From contig JAMLJA010000005.1 in NCBI GenBank assembly GCA_023953905.1, positions 186,001 to 250,000 on the forward strand: a DNA stretch of 64,000 nucleotides. Direction: 5' to 3'. The stretch comes from Rhizobiaceae bacterium (GTDB taxonomy: Bacteria > Pseudomonadota > Alphaproteobacteria > Rhizobiales > Rhizobiaceae). Each line of letters opens with the position of its first letter. Within the stretch, counting starts at the first letter, position 1. The notes under the pieces are model-generated. The model worked only from the letters and a program-made list of their open reading frames with translations. It ran no database searches and was not told where the DNA came from. The position numbers and the translations under genes are program-made. Shown here piece after piece: positions 18,939 through 26,362 of this stretch.

Positions 18939-19646
18939 TCAAATGGACAGATAGCGGTGAATGAGGTCCGTCTGCGTGTGCAGATCAGCGACTGTGTCGG
19001 TGGCGCCCGCGATGCGTCCGTTCTCCATGAACATCACGCGGCTTGCCAGCGCCTGAACGAATTCAAGATTTTGCTCCACAACCAGAATGGTAAGGCCTGT
19101 CTCACGTGCAATGCGCGCTAGCGTGACCGCGATTTCGTCGACAATGGACGGCTGAATGCCTTCAGACGGCTCATCGAGGAGCAGAAGTTTCGGGCGACCA
19201 ACGAGCGCACGCATGATTGCAAGTTGTTGCTGCTGGCCTCCTGACAGGGTTCCAGCCCGCTGTTGGCGTCGTTCACCCAGAATCGGAAACACGTCAAATG
19301 CGTTGTCGGGGAGGCGGGCGAAAATACCGTCCTTGCCGAGTACCCCCATCATGAGATTCTGCTCGACGCTGAAGTCGGTGAAGACCTCTCGCCCCTGAGG
19401 GACGTAGCCAATCCCTGCTTTTGCGAAGCGAAACGAGGGGCGATTTGTGAGATCTGTACCCTCGAAGTTGATCGAACCCTCTTGAAGCTGCAACTGACCC
19501 GTCAAGGTCCGCATAAGCGTGGTTTTTCCCATCCCGTTCCGCCCGAGCAGCGCCACGATCTCGCCGGCAGCCAGACTGAAGGAAACGCCGTCGAGAACGC
19601 GACCGCCGGACCGATAACCGGCCACGAGATTCTTGACCTCCAGCAT
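18939..19646 (-). CDS. livF: ABC transporter ATP-binding protein (LivF family)
   Basis: A 235-residue ATPase. Walker A is LLGRNGMGKTT (about residue 35), the signature is TLSGGQQQQLAIMRAL, Walker B is LLLLDEPSEGI, and the switch His lies after LTILVVEQN in its usual place. IGYVPQGREVFTDFSVEQNL is typical of LivF/UrtE. It pairs with LivG to energise the LivHM channel. Its start codon shares one base with the livG stop (TGATG). Confidence 0.92.
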   Translation of the reverse strand: MLEVKNLVAGYRSGGRVLDGVSFSLAAGEIVALLGRNGMGKTTLMRTLTGQLQLQEGSINFEGTDLTNRPSFRFAKAGIGYVPQGREVFTDFSVEQNLMMGVLGKDGIFARLPDNAFDVFPILGERRQQRAGTLSGGQQQQLAIMRALVGRPKLLLLDEPSEGIQPSIVDEIAVTLARIARETGLTILVVEQNLEFVQALASRVMFMENGRIAGATDTVADLHTQTDLIHRYLSI

Positions 19647-20449
19647 CAGCGGGCTTTTCCAAGATAGGAGGCGATCACAGCTGGGTCGCGGCTGACGGTC
19701 TGATAACTTCCGCTGGCGATCACGCGGCCCCTTACCATCACGATGATCGGGCAGCCGAGTTCGCGTACAAATGCCATATCGTGTTCGATGACGAGAACTG
19801 CCTTTCCATGCTCATCGCGCAGCCGCACAACAAGTTCTGCGACAGCACGGGTTTCTGCAGCCGACATGCCAGCCGTAGGCTCGTCAAGAAGCAGAAGGTC
19901 CGAATCACGGGCGAGAAGCATCGCGATCTCCAGACGCTGGCGCTCGCCATGGGCAAGATTGGCGACAGGCGTGTCGAACTTGCGGCTCAAACCGCAGAGT
20001 TCGAGCAGTTCGTTTCTGCGCTCCGCGTTTGCCTTTGCACCAGCTCCACCAAAAAGCAGCCGAATGGGACCGTTGCCGGGCCCTCCTGCCACGAGCGGGA
20101 CTTCCAGATTTTCGGCAACCGTGAGTTCGGGATAAATTCCCGGCACCTGGAATTTTCGCACGACACCTTTGCGCGAGATCAAGTGGGGCGGGAGACCGCC
20201 AACGGAAACCCCTCTAATGCGAATCTCGCCATCATCCGGCGGCAGGGCTCCCGTGATCAGGTTGAACAAGGTGGTCTTCCCGCAACCATTCGGGCCGAGG
20301 ATGCATGTCATGGCTCCCCGCTCGAGCTCGAAGGTCAACCCGTCGAGCACGACCAGCCCGCCGAAGCTCTTGGAGACACCCACGACCTCAAGGGCCGGCG
20401 GCTGCCGGCTCTCATTATTCTCAGCCCTTTGGGCAGTCATCGCATACAT
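19646..20449 (-). CDS. livG: ABC transporter ATP-binding protein (LivG family)
   Basis: An ATPase of about 267 residues. Walker A is LGPNGCGKTTL, the signature region is ANLAHGERQRLEIAML, Walker B is LLLLDEPTAGM, and VLVIEHDMAFV is the H-loop. The C-terminal Y(L)GKAR tail matches LivG. The signature is the HGE variant seen in Liv/Urt proteins. I place the start at ATG 20449, after the binding-protein stop at 20481; the frame is open up to 20542, but that would overlap the upstream gene, and the conserved domain starts near ALEVVGVSKSFGG. Confidence 0.88.
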   Translation of the reverse strand: MYAMTAQRAENNESRQPPALEVVGVSKSFGGLVVLDGLTFELERGAMTCILGPNGCGKTTLFNLITGALPPDDGEIRIRGVSVGGLPPHLISRKGVVRKFQVPGIYPELTVAENLEVPLVAGGPGNGPIRLLFGGAGAKANAERRNELLELCGLSRKFDTPVANLAHGERQRLEIAMLLARDSDLLLLDEPTAGMSAAETRAVAELVVRLRDEHGKAVLVIEHDMAFVRELGCPIIVMVRGRVIASGSYQTVSRDPAVIASYLGKAR

Positions 20450-20480
20450 GCGGATCGCTTGCTCTACCGTGTTGCCGGCA

Positions 20481-21671
20481 TCAACCGCACTGGTTGGGTC
20501 CCTCGATGCGTCCGAGGTCCTTCTTGACTGCAAGCTTTCCATCCTGAACCTGTGCGATGAGAACGTTCAGCACCGCGTGCCGGTCTTCCGGACGCAACAC
20601 TACCTCACCATTACCGGACATGATTGGCTGCCCGACCATGTTCTCCATGATCGCGGTCGGGTCGACCGAGTTGGCGCGCTTGATGCCGTCAATGAACAGG
20701 CGGGTCAGCGTATAGTGCGCATCCACCGTATTCGAGGCGATGGCCGTATCACCGTAGCGCGCCTTGACCTTGGCGACAAATTCCTTGGCCTCAGGCTTGT
20801 CGAGGGTCTCGATGAAATTGGAGACCGTCACGATGCCTTCCGACTCCTCAGAAGACAGTCCGCCGAGATAGTTTTCACTGAAACCCAAAAAGACGATCTT
20901 GAGCTTCTTGTTGAGGCCGGCAGCAGCGAACTGCTTGACGAACGTGATGGCATCCGCGCCCACGAGCGTTGTGACAACCACCTCCGTTCCTGCGGACTCG
21001 ATCTTTCTCAAGGTTGCGGCGTAATCTTTGGCACCCCAGGGAGAATATTCTTCTCCGACAATCTTGCCACCGGCAGACTCCGCCTGAGTGCGGAATGCCG
21101 CATTCATCTTTTGCGGCCAGACATAGTCGCTGCCGATCAGATAGAAACTCTTGCCGAGGTTCTCCAAAGCGTACGGGACCAAAGGATTAATCCACTGCTC
21201 CGGCAACGCGCTGTAGCATGCGACGTTGGGCACGCAGACACCACCCTCATAGTCTGTCGCATAGAGAAGAAGTGACTTGCTGCGCTGGATGGTCGGCATC
21301 ATTGCGTCCCGGTTGGCGCTCGTCACCGGACCAATAATGGCCGTGACATTGTCTCGGCGAAGCAATTCTGTGGTGCGCTCGACGGCGGTCTTTGGGTCGG
21401 TCTTATCGTCGGCACGGATAAACTCAAACATGCGTCCGTCAAGTACGCCGCCGGCTTCGTTGGCTTCCAGCATCGCGAGTTCCGCCCCTTGGGCCCCTTG
21501 CATGCCCAGCACTTCCAGACCGCCGGAGAACGGCTGCAACACGCCAACTCGGATAGGTTCGGCGGCGCGTGCGATATATGGTGCCAGGATTCCCGCGGCT
21601 GCCGCGCCGGCTCCGACTTTCAACAGTCGGCGACGCGAAAATCTCTCTCCTGTACGAATTCTCTTATCCAT
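20481..21671 (-). CDS. Urea/amide-type ABC transporter substrate-binding protein
   Basis: A 396-residue periplasmic binding protein of the Peripla_BP_5 (LivK/UrtA/AmiC) group. The N-terminus SRRRLLKVGAGAAAAGILA is a twin-arginine (Tat) signal. LLLYATDYEGGVCVPNVACY and KSFYLIGSDYVWPQ recall UrtA/AmiC proteins for urea and short amides more than LivK. Start ATG 21671 has GGGGA upstream; the long in-frame extension to 22043 lies in the promoter region. It heads the GFHM operon and is divergent from the DUF1185 genes, with a shared operator element between them. Confidence 0.88.
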   Translation of the reverse strand: MDKRIRTGERFSRRRLLKVGAGAAAAGILAPYIARAAEPIRVGVLQPFSGGLEVLGMQGAQGAELAMLEANEAGGVLDGRMFEFIRADDKTDPKTAVERTTELLRRDNVTAIIGPVTSANRDAMMPTIQRSKSLLLYATDYEGGVCVPNVACYSALPEQWINPLVPYALENLGKSFYLIGSDYVWPQKMNAAFRTQAESAGGKIVGEEYSPWGAKDYAATLRKIESAGTEVVVTTLVGADAITFVKQFAAAGLNKKLKIVFLGFSENYLGGLSSEESEGIVTVSNFIETLDKPEAKEFVAKVKARYGDTAIASNTVDAHYTLTRLFIDGIKRANSVDPTAIMENMVGQPIMSGNGEVVLRPEDRHAVLNVLIAQVQDGKLAVKKDLGRIEGPNQCG

Positions 21672-21846
21672 GTGCGTTCCCCTTTGTGCGCTCGGCTCAC
21701 CCCTGTACCCACGTGGGATAAAAGCCGTGATGGTCTTGCTCGTTCCAACCGTTCCAAGGGTGCCGTTCTTGCGCCAGCCCGCTGGTTCAGTAGTGGTTCC
21801 ACCGACCTCTTCCTGCTCCCGAGACCGGTGTCCAACACATTGATGG

Positions 21847-21883
21847 TCAAACAAATCTATTCCGCAGTCAAACAAATTGTCAA
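21847..21883 (-). promoter_or_regulatory. Promoter of the amide-type ABC operon with two direct operator half-sites
   Basis: On the minus strand TTGACA (21883-21878) is followed after 18 bases by TAGATT (21859-21854), a fair sigma-70 pair. Two direct repeats ATTTGTTTGA lie at 21877-21868 and 21856-21847, 21 bases (two helical turns) apart, one in the spacer and one over the -10 end. They carry the same TTTGTTTG core as the palindromes at 22014 and 24675, which suggests control by one regulator. Confidence 0.6.
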
Positions 21884-21990
21884 TGCGAGCATTCGCCTGA
21901 CCCACGAGCGAATTATCCACTGAACGCGCCGGTATCTTTGCTGTGGAGAGCTCTAGGCGCTCGCGGTTGCAGGGTGTAATTGTGGAGAGC

Positions 21991-22031
21991 TTGACAGACG
22001 CCATGCCGCGCGTTTGTTTGTGCTCAAACAA
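21991..22031 (+). promoter_or_regulatory. Promoter and palindromic operator of the DUF1185 operon
   Basis: TTGACA at 21991-21996 is a perfect -35. The -10 position falls at the left arm of a perfect inverted repeat, TTGTTTG-TGCT-CAAACAA, at 22014-22031. A dimeric repressor bound there would block RNA polymerase. The first DUF1185 gene starts at 22065 with AGGAGG upstream. The local MarR protein is the likely ligand of the site. Confidence 0.65.
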
Positions 22032-22064
22032 TTTTGTACCCACTTTCCAGGAGGCTCAGGCATT

Positions 22065-22649
22065 ATGGCAGAAATCGCAATACGGAAGTTCGTGACCGTT
22101 GTTGATGAGGTTCTTCACGAATTCGGTCCACCTCCTGCAAAGCCTCAGAAGCGTGGCGCGGTGTTCGCAGTGATCGACAACCCATTTGCTGGCCGATACG
22201 TCGAAGACATACAGCCATTCATGGATGACCTGCGTCCGCTTGGACTCGATATGGCGCAGCGGCTCATCAAGGCCCTGGGCGGGGATGTCGGCGTCATCGA
22301 AGGGTATGGAAAGGCTGCCATCGTCGGTACTGCTGGCGAACTCGAGCACGGGGCTCTCTGGCACAATCCCGGCGGCTACGCGATGCGTGAAGTGCTTGGC
22401 GACGCAAAGGCCATCGTGCCGTCCACAAAGAAGGTAGGGGGCCCAGGTACGCGCATTGATGTGCCGATTACCCACATCAACGCCTCCTACGTGCGCAGTC
22501 ACTTCGACGCGATAGAGGTCGGCATAAATGATGCACCGCGCGCAAACGAAATGGTAGTCATCCTGGCCATGACCACGGGAGCACGCGTCCACAACCGTGC
22601 GGGCGGGCTGGATGTAGCCGACGTAGTCGGTAAGGACGGTTTGCGATGA
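22065..22649 (+). CDS. DUF1185 (amino acid synthesis family) protein, copy A
   Basis: A 194-residue protein of family PF06684 (DUF1185, named amino acid synthesis without firm biochemistry). IRKFVTVVDEVLHEFG, AVIDNPFAGRYVEDI, GVIEGYGKAAIVGTAGELEHG and VRSHFDAIEVGINDAPR are the recurring family segments. ATG 22065 has AGGAGG eight bases upstream. It overlaps copy B by four bases (ATGA), so the two are translationally coupled and may form a hetero-oligomer. Promoter and context tie it to the divergent amide-type transporter. It may act on an imported amide, but no catalytic residue can be assigned. Confidence 0.85.
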   Translation: MAEIAIRKFVTVVDEVLHEFGPPPAKPQKRGAVFAVIDNPFAGRYVEDIQPFMDDLRPLGLDMAQRLIKALGGDVGVIEGYGKAAIVGTAGELEHGALWHNPGGYAMREVLGDAKAIVPSTKKVGGPGTRIDVPITHINASYVRSHFDAIEVGINDAPRANEMVVILAMTTGARVHNRAGGLDVADVVGKDGLR

Positions 22650-23230
22650 ACGCGAAAATTCGCCGGATCGTCACCATCGTCGAAGAAACGCTCATCGAAG
22701 GAGGCAAGTCGGTCCAGCCTCCGTTGCGCAAAGTCGCGGCGGTAGCCGTAATTCACAATCCCCATGCCGGTTCCTATGTCGAGGATCTGTCTGATCTCGT
22801 CGGAGTAGGGGAGGAACTTGGTGCATTGCTGCCGGGTCGGGCGGTCGAAGCGCTCGGCATCGCAGGCGACGCGGTCCACAGCTTCGGAAAGGCAGCGGCA
22901 GTGGGCGCAGAAGGCGAGCTTGAGCATGCCGCCGCTATTCTCCACCCGAAACTGGGCGCGCCGTTCCGCGCTGTTCTTGGCAAGGGAGCAGCCCTGATCC
23001 CATCCTCCAAGAAGCGCGGAGGACCCGGCGTTCCCTTCGACATCCCTCTCGGCCACAAGGATGCGGCCAAGGTTCGAAGCCATTTCGACGGGATGGAGGT
23101 GATTATTCCCGACGCGCCTCGCGAGGACGAGATCGTCGTTGCAATCGCGGTCACCAACGGGGGTCGGCCGCATGCCCGCGTCGGCGGGCTCTCCGTAGAT
23201 CAGGTGAAGGGCGAAGATGGCTTGAACTAA
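22646..23230 (+). CDS. DUF1185 (amino acid synthesis family) protein, copy B
   Basis: A 194-residue paralogue of the preceding gene and the same length. Shared segments include IRRIVTIVEETLIEGG, AVIHNPHAGSYVEDL, HSFGKAAAVGAEGELEHAAA, PSSKKRGGPG and KVRSHFDGMEVIIPDAPR. The start ATG overlaps copy A by four bases. Tandem divergent copies of a single-domain family often make a heteromeric enzyme; that is inference here. It converges on the marR gene, with a stem-loop between. Confidence 0.85.
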   Translation: MNAKIRRIVTIVEETLIEGGKSVQPPLRKVAAVAVIHNPHAGSYVEDLSDLVGVGEELGALLPGRAVEALGIAGDAVHSFGKAAAVGAEGELEHAAAILHPKLGAPFRAVLGKGAALIPSSKKRGGPGVPFDIPLGHKDAAKVRSHFDGMEVIIPDAPREDEIVVAIAVTNGGRPHARVGGLSVDQVKGEDGLN

Positions 23231-23294
23231 AGGGGGGCGGGAGCGAGCAGATAGCCTCACTGCCCGATCAGCAGCGGAAGGTGGTTCTCGGGTG

Positions 23295-23329
23295 GCGTGT
23301 CGCGGCTTCGCTAAATGCGCGGCACGCCT
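23295..23329. terminator. Stem-loop between convergent DUF1185 and marR genes
   Basis: An 11-base-pair stem, GGCGTGTCGCG (23295-23305) pairing with CGCGGCACGCC (23319-23329, one G-U pair) around a 13-base loop. It lies in the 185-base convergent gap. No long T run follows on either side, so it may be a weak bidirectional or Rho-assisted terminator. Confidence 0.45.
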
Positions 23330-23415
23330 TCTCGCCAGGAAAGTTCTGACTGACACCGCGTCATGCGAAGAACGGCGTCTCGCAAGCTGAAGTCGTTTTG
23401 AATATCGCGCGGTCG

Positions 23416-23982
23416 CTAGGTCGAGACAGGATCGCTGTCTGCAATACGGCCAAGAAGATCCAGCAACATTGCCTGCTCCGCCTTGTTCAGTGGCGCGAGA
23501 AGCCGTTCGCCCACCTCGGCGCTACGCGCCAGCCTGTCGAGAGTGTACCGGGCGCCGTCGTCGGTGAGACTCAGAATGGTCAGTCTCTGGTCGGCGTCGG
23601 AACTGCTGCGCGTTACCAGTTTCTGCTTCAGGAGCTTTCTAACCACCAGACTGATGGTTGAAGGGTCCATGGCAGTCAGTCGACCGAGGTGGTTCTGCGA
23701 TATCTTGCCGACCTTCAAAATGGTCGCCAAGGCCGCAAACTGGGTCGGTGACAACGCTTCACCCGCCATGATCTGTTGAAAGCACAACGTCGCCCTCTGG
23801 TGGACCCTCCGGACGAGATGTGCGGGATGCCCCGCGAGATCATATCCACTTTCAAGGAAGGCAGCTTCGTGAGATGTCTGGAGAGGAACCGCTTCCCCGC
23901 TTCCGACCGCGGAAGATTCTTGATCGACCTCAGCCGGACTTTCCAGCTCGAGTGCAGCAATGTGAGTCGGGGAAGCAGTCAC
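23416..23982 (-). CDS. MarR family transcriptional regulator
   Basis: A winged-helix regulator of about 188 residues. The core runs LSPTQFAALATILKVGKISQNHLGRLTAMDPSTISLVVRKLLKQKLVTRSSSDADQRLTILSLTDDG, a standard MarR helix-turn-helix and beta wing with the conserved D.R motif. An N-terminal extension of about 50 residues precedes it. I place the start at GTG 23982, just downstream of the amidohydrolase stop; alternatives upstream overlap that gene. It is second in the operon behind an operator, so it is probably autoregulated and the best candidate for binding the TTGTTTG/CAAACAA sites of this locus. Confidence 0.85.
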   Translation of the reverse strand: MTASPTHIAALELESPAEVDQESSAVGSGEAVPLQTSHEAAFLESGYDLAGHPAHLVRRVHQRATLCFQQIMAGEALSPTQFAALATILKVGKISQNHLGRLTAMDPSTISLVVRKLLKQKLVTRSSSDADQRLTILSLTDDGARYTLDRLARSAEVGERLLAPLNKAEQAMLLDLLGRIADSDPVST

Positions 23983-24007
23983 GAGATGCTGAAATCCTTC
24001 AGAGTCG

Positions 24008-24688
24008 TCAGGCAGCGAGGTCAAGATTGACAATTTTAACACCCTCGCGCAACGAACGGGCAACCGTTGCTGCATCGCTGACTACGCCGAAATGCGTGGC
24101 GATGTCATATAGCGAGCTTTCTTGCTCGCGCGGACCAGTCGCCGCGCAGGCATCCCTGGGAACCACGATTTCGTAGCCTTGGAAGAAACCGTCATGCACG
24201 GTCGATCGCACGCATATGTTCGTAACGACGCCGAAGATCACCAACTGATCGACCTTCGAGTCTTTCAGTGTCAGATCGAGGTCTGTTCCGAAAAACGCGG
24301 AGTAGCGGCGCTTGATGACATGAATCTCGTCGTCCCTCGCACCAAGATCGTCGATGATGTCTCGTCCCCAGGTGCCTTCGACACAATGCGGTGAGCGCTT
24401 CAGCCACTCACGGTCTTGCCGAACGTTGCGACGATGTTCGTCATGCACCCAGATCACCGGCGCGCCACTGGCCCGGGCGGCCTCGACAAGAGCCCTTTGG
24501 GGTTCGATCAGAGTTTCGTAGCCAGGCAGAACCATGGCGCCACCGGGTTTGCAGAAATCGTTGACCATATCGATCACGATCACGGCCGTTCGGCGGGCGT
24601 CCAGATGTATCGTCTCCACCTGGCGATGAGCTGAAAACACGTCGTCAGTCACCTGGTCACTCTCCATCCAAAGATTGTTTGTGCTCAT
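24008..24688 (-). CDS. Isochorismatase-fold cysteine hydrolase (amidohydrolase)
   Basis: A protein of up to 226 residues with the catalytic triad of the family: Asp in VIVIDMVNDFCKPGG, Lys in VIKRRYSAFFG and Cys in VVTNICVRSTVHDGFF with the usual cis-peptide Val-Val-Thr. Relatives include N-carbamoylsarcosine amidohydrolase, biuret hydrolase, RutB and nicotinamidase, all cleaving C-N bonds of amides or ureides. That agrees with the urea/amide-type transporter nearby. ATG 24688 has GGAG six bases upstream but lies inside the operator; ATG 24667 is an alternative. The marR gene follows in the same operon. Confidence 0.87.
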   Translation of the reverse strand: MSTNNLWMESDQVTDDVFSAHRQVETIHLDARRTAVIVIDMVNDFCKPGGAMVLPGYETLIEPQRALVEAARASGAPVIWVHDEHRRNVRQDREWLKRSPHCVEGTWGRDIIDDLGARDDEIHVIKRRYSAFFGTDLDLTLKDSKVDQLVIFGVVTNICVRSTVHDGFFQGYEIVVPRDACAATGPREQESSLYDIATHFGVVSDAATVARSLREGVKIVNLDLAA

Positions 24689-24717
24689 ACAAAACTCCGA
24701 TGTTTCTGAGAAGTCAA
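24675..24717 (-). promoter_or_regulatory. Promoter and operator at the amidohydrolase start
   Basis: On the minus strand TTGACT (24717-24712) serves as a -35 box and TTTTGT (24694-24689) as a weak -10 box after 17 bases. The operator (plus strand 24675-24692) reads TTGTTTG-TGCT-CATACAA and matches the palindrome at 22014 in 17 of 18 positions. It covers the proposed start codon at 24688. Confidence 0.55.
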
Positions 24718-24794
24718 TCCATGCGGGATGCCACACTCAGGGGCGCGCGAATGCTGGCAAGTCCGTCATCGGCTCTCAAGGGCGGAGGCTATGA

Positions 24795-24812
24795 TTGTTT
24801 GAGCACTTACGG
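24795..24812. promoter_or_regulatory. Degenerate second operator upstream of the amidohydrolase
   Basis: TTGTTTG-AGCA-CTTACGG keeps the full left arm and spacer of the reverse-complemented locus operator (14 of 18 positions) but only part of the right arm. It lies about 105 bases upstream of the amidohydrolase start. It could be an auxiliary site; chance similarity is possible. Confidence 0.35.
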
Positions 24813-24989
24813 TTCCTGGTCGCGTCTTCGATTAGGTTTCGGTGAATTTCTTGCATCTGAAACAAAGTCCGACCCTCGATCGAAGAACGGGCAGATCACG
24901 CGGCAGTGGTTCGCAACCGGATTTGCCACTGCGGGCGCTTAGCCAAGTCGTCGAAAAATTCCGCTGGCGCCTGGCATGTCTATGGGGTA

Positions 24990-25024
24990 TTGGGCATCTC
25001 AATAACTCTTGAAATATTGAGATG
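24990..25024 (+). promoter_or_regulatory. ArsR operator and promoter of the arsenic operon
   Basis: A perfect inverted repeat CATCTCAATA (24995-25004) / TATTGAGATG (25015-25024), with a 10-base spacer, typical of ArsR/SmtB operators. TTGGGC (24990-24995) and AATATT (25013-25018) with a 17-base spacer could be -35 and -10. The right arm ends on the first arsR ATG, so the transcript may be leaderless or nearly so. Confidence 0.6.
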
Positions 25025-25387
25025 ATGAACGAGAAGCAAGCTCTCAGTGCGTTTTCGGCGCTGTCGCAGGAGACGAGACTCCGTATCGTCCGGCTGTTGG
25101 TGACTGCTGGCCCCCACGGCATGTCGGCCGGGGTGATTGGCGACGCGATGGATGGCGCGTCGTCGTCACGCATGTCGTTTCATTTGAGCCATCTCGAACA
25201 GGCCGGGCTGGTCGAGTCCCGCCGTGAGGGGCGGTCGATTATTTACAGCGCCGCCCTGACCACACTGTCTGGTCTCGTGGAATTTCTGATGCGCGATTGC
25301 TGCCAGGGGCATCCGGAGGTCTGCAGTCCAGCAGTGGCGGCTCTCTCCTCCTGTTGCGATACCTCGAAAGGAATTTCCCATGTCTGA
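25022..25387 (+). CDS. arsR: ArsR family arsenite-responsive repressor
   Basis: A 121-residue winged-helix repressor. FSALSQETRLRIVRLLVTAGP and SSSRMSFHLSHLEQAGLVESRREGRSIIYS are the ArsR helix-turn-helix and wing. The As(III) site is not the E. coli type in the DNA-recognition helix; instead the C-terminus has a CC-x6-C cluster (DCCQGHPEVC) and a later CC, as in the Acidithiobacillus-type ArsR proteins. It heads the ars operon and lies under its own operator. ATG 25022 or ATG 25025 may be used. Confidence 0.92.
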   Translation: MMNEKQALSAFSALSQETRLRIVRLLVTAGPHGMSAGVIGDAMDGASSSRMSFHLSHLEQAGLVESRREGRSIIYSAALTTLSGLVEFLMRDCCQGHPEVCSPAVAALSSCCDTSKGISHV

Positions 25388-25919
25388 CGGACAAGAACAT
25401 CGCGTCTTCAACGTCCTGTTCCTTTGCACCGGCAATTCGGCGCGCTCTATTCTTGCGGAGAGTATCCTGAACAAGGATGGCGCGGGTCGATTTCGCGCCT
25501 TCTCCGCGGGTTCGCATCCAAAGGGAACAGTTAATCCCATTGCGTTGAAGGTGTTGAGGAGTTTCGACTACCCCTCTGACGGTCTCCGCTCAAAGAGTTG
25601 GGAGGAGTTTGCCGGCTCCGACGCGCCTGTCATGGATTTCGTTTTCACCGTCTGCGACAATGCCGCCGGCGAGGCATGCCCGGTTTGGCCCGGCCAGCCT
25701 ATGACCGCTCACTGGGGCATCGAAGACCCGGCGGCCGTCGATGGACCGGATATCCAGAAGGAAGCCGCCTTCGTGGCGGCATTCCGCTATATGAAGAACC
25801 GCATCTCAGCCTTTACGTCGCTGCCAGTCGCCAGTCTCGACACGGCTTCGCTGCGCACAAAGCTAACCGAGATCGGCCGATCCGATGGCGCGTCATCTCC
25901 GCGTATCAGCGCAGCGTGA
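25380..25919 (+). CDS. arsC: Arsenate reductase, low-molecular-weight phosphatase type (thioredoxin-coupled)
   Basis: A 179-residue protein of the LMW protein tyrosine phosphatase fold. The phosphate loop LCTGNSARS has the nucleophilic Cys, and a second cysteine pair in TVCDNAAGEACP with seven-residue spacing matches Cys82/Cys89 of S. aureus ArsC, supporting thioredoxin-dependent reduction of arsenate to arsenite. WGIEDPAAVDG is the general-acid Asp-Pro loop. It overlaps arsR by eight bases. A glutaredoxin-type ArsC follows. Confidence 0.9.
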   Translation: MSDGQEHRVFNVLFLCTGNSARSILAESILNKDGAGRFRAFSAGSHPKGTVNPIALKVLRSFDYPSDGLRSKSWEEFAGSDAPVMDFVFTVCDNAAGEACPVWPGQPMTAHWGIEDPAAVDGPDIQKEAAFVAAFRYMKNRISAFTSLPVASLDTASLRTKLTEIGRSDGASSPRISAA

Positions 25920-25927
25920 GGCGGGCG

Positions 25928-26353
25928 ATGGACATCATCATCTATCACAATCCCGACTGCGGCACCTCTCGCAACACGTTGGCGATGATCCGCAATGCGG
26001 GCATCGAGCCGCATGTCATCAACTATCTGAAGAACCCTCCGTCTCGGGAGATGTTGACACAGCTCATCGCGCGCATGGGCATAACGGTGCGAGAACTGCT
26101 GCGTGAGAAAGGCACACCTTATGCGGAGCTGGGCCTCGATGACCCGGCTCTGAGTGACGGGCAATTGCTTGATGCCGTGATGTCCCATCCAATCCTGATC
26201 AACCGTCCGATCGTTGTGAGCCCGAAGGGTGTGCGGCTCTGCCGACCGTCGGAGGAAGTAATCGACCTTTTGCCGGAGCAGCGCGGCGAGTTTGTTAAGG
26301 AAGACGGAGAGCGCGTGATCGACGAACACGGCCGGCGCGTCGCAACGGCCTGA
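25928..26353 (+). CDS. arsC: Arsenate reductase, glutaredoxin type (ArsC/Spx fold)
   Basis: A 141-residue protein with the thioredoxin-like fold of E. coli R773 ArsC. The active site is YHNPDCGTSRNTL (Cys12 equivalent, HNPxCgtSRN), and SPKGVRLCRPSEEVIDLLP holds the conserved Arg residues that bind arsenate. It uses glutathione and glutaredoxin, unlike the other reductase in the same operon, so the two are not homologous duplicates. The start ATG 25928 is eight bases after the preceding stop. Confidence 0.93.
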   Translation: MDIIIYHNPDCGTSRNTLAMIRNAGIEPHVINYLKNPPSREMLTQLIARMGITVRELLREKGTPYAELGLDDPALSDGQLLDAVMSHPILINRPIVVSPKGVRLCRPSEEVIDLLPEQRGEFVKEDGERVIDEHGRRVATA

Positions 26354-26362
26354 GGGAAATCC

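Noticed and set aside
20169..21275. 368-codon plus-strand open frame opposite the ABC genes
   Set aside because: Antisense to livG and the binding-protein gene, both with clear motifs; the translation has no recognisable family.
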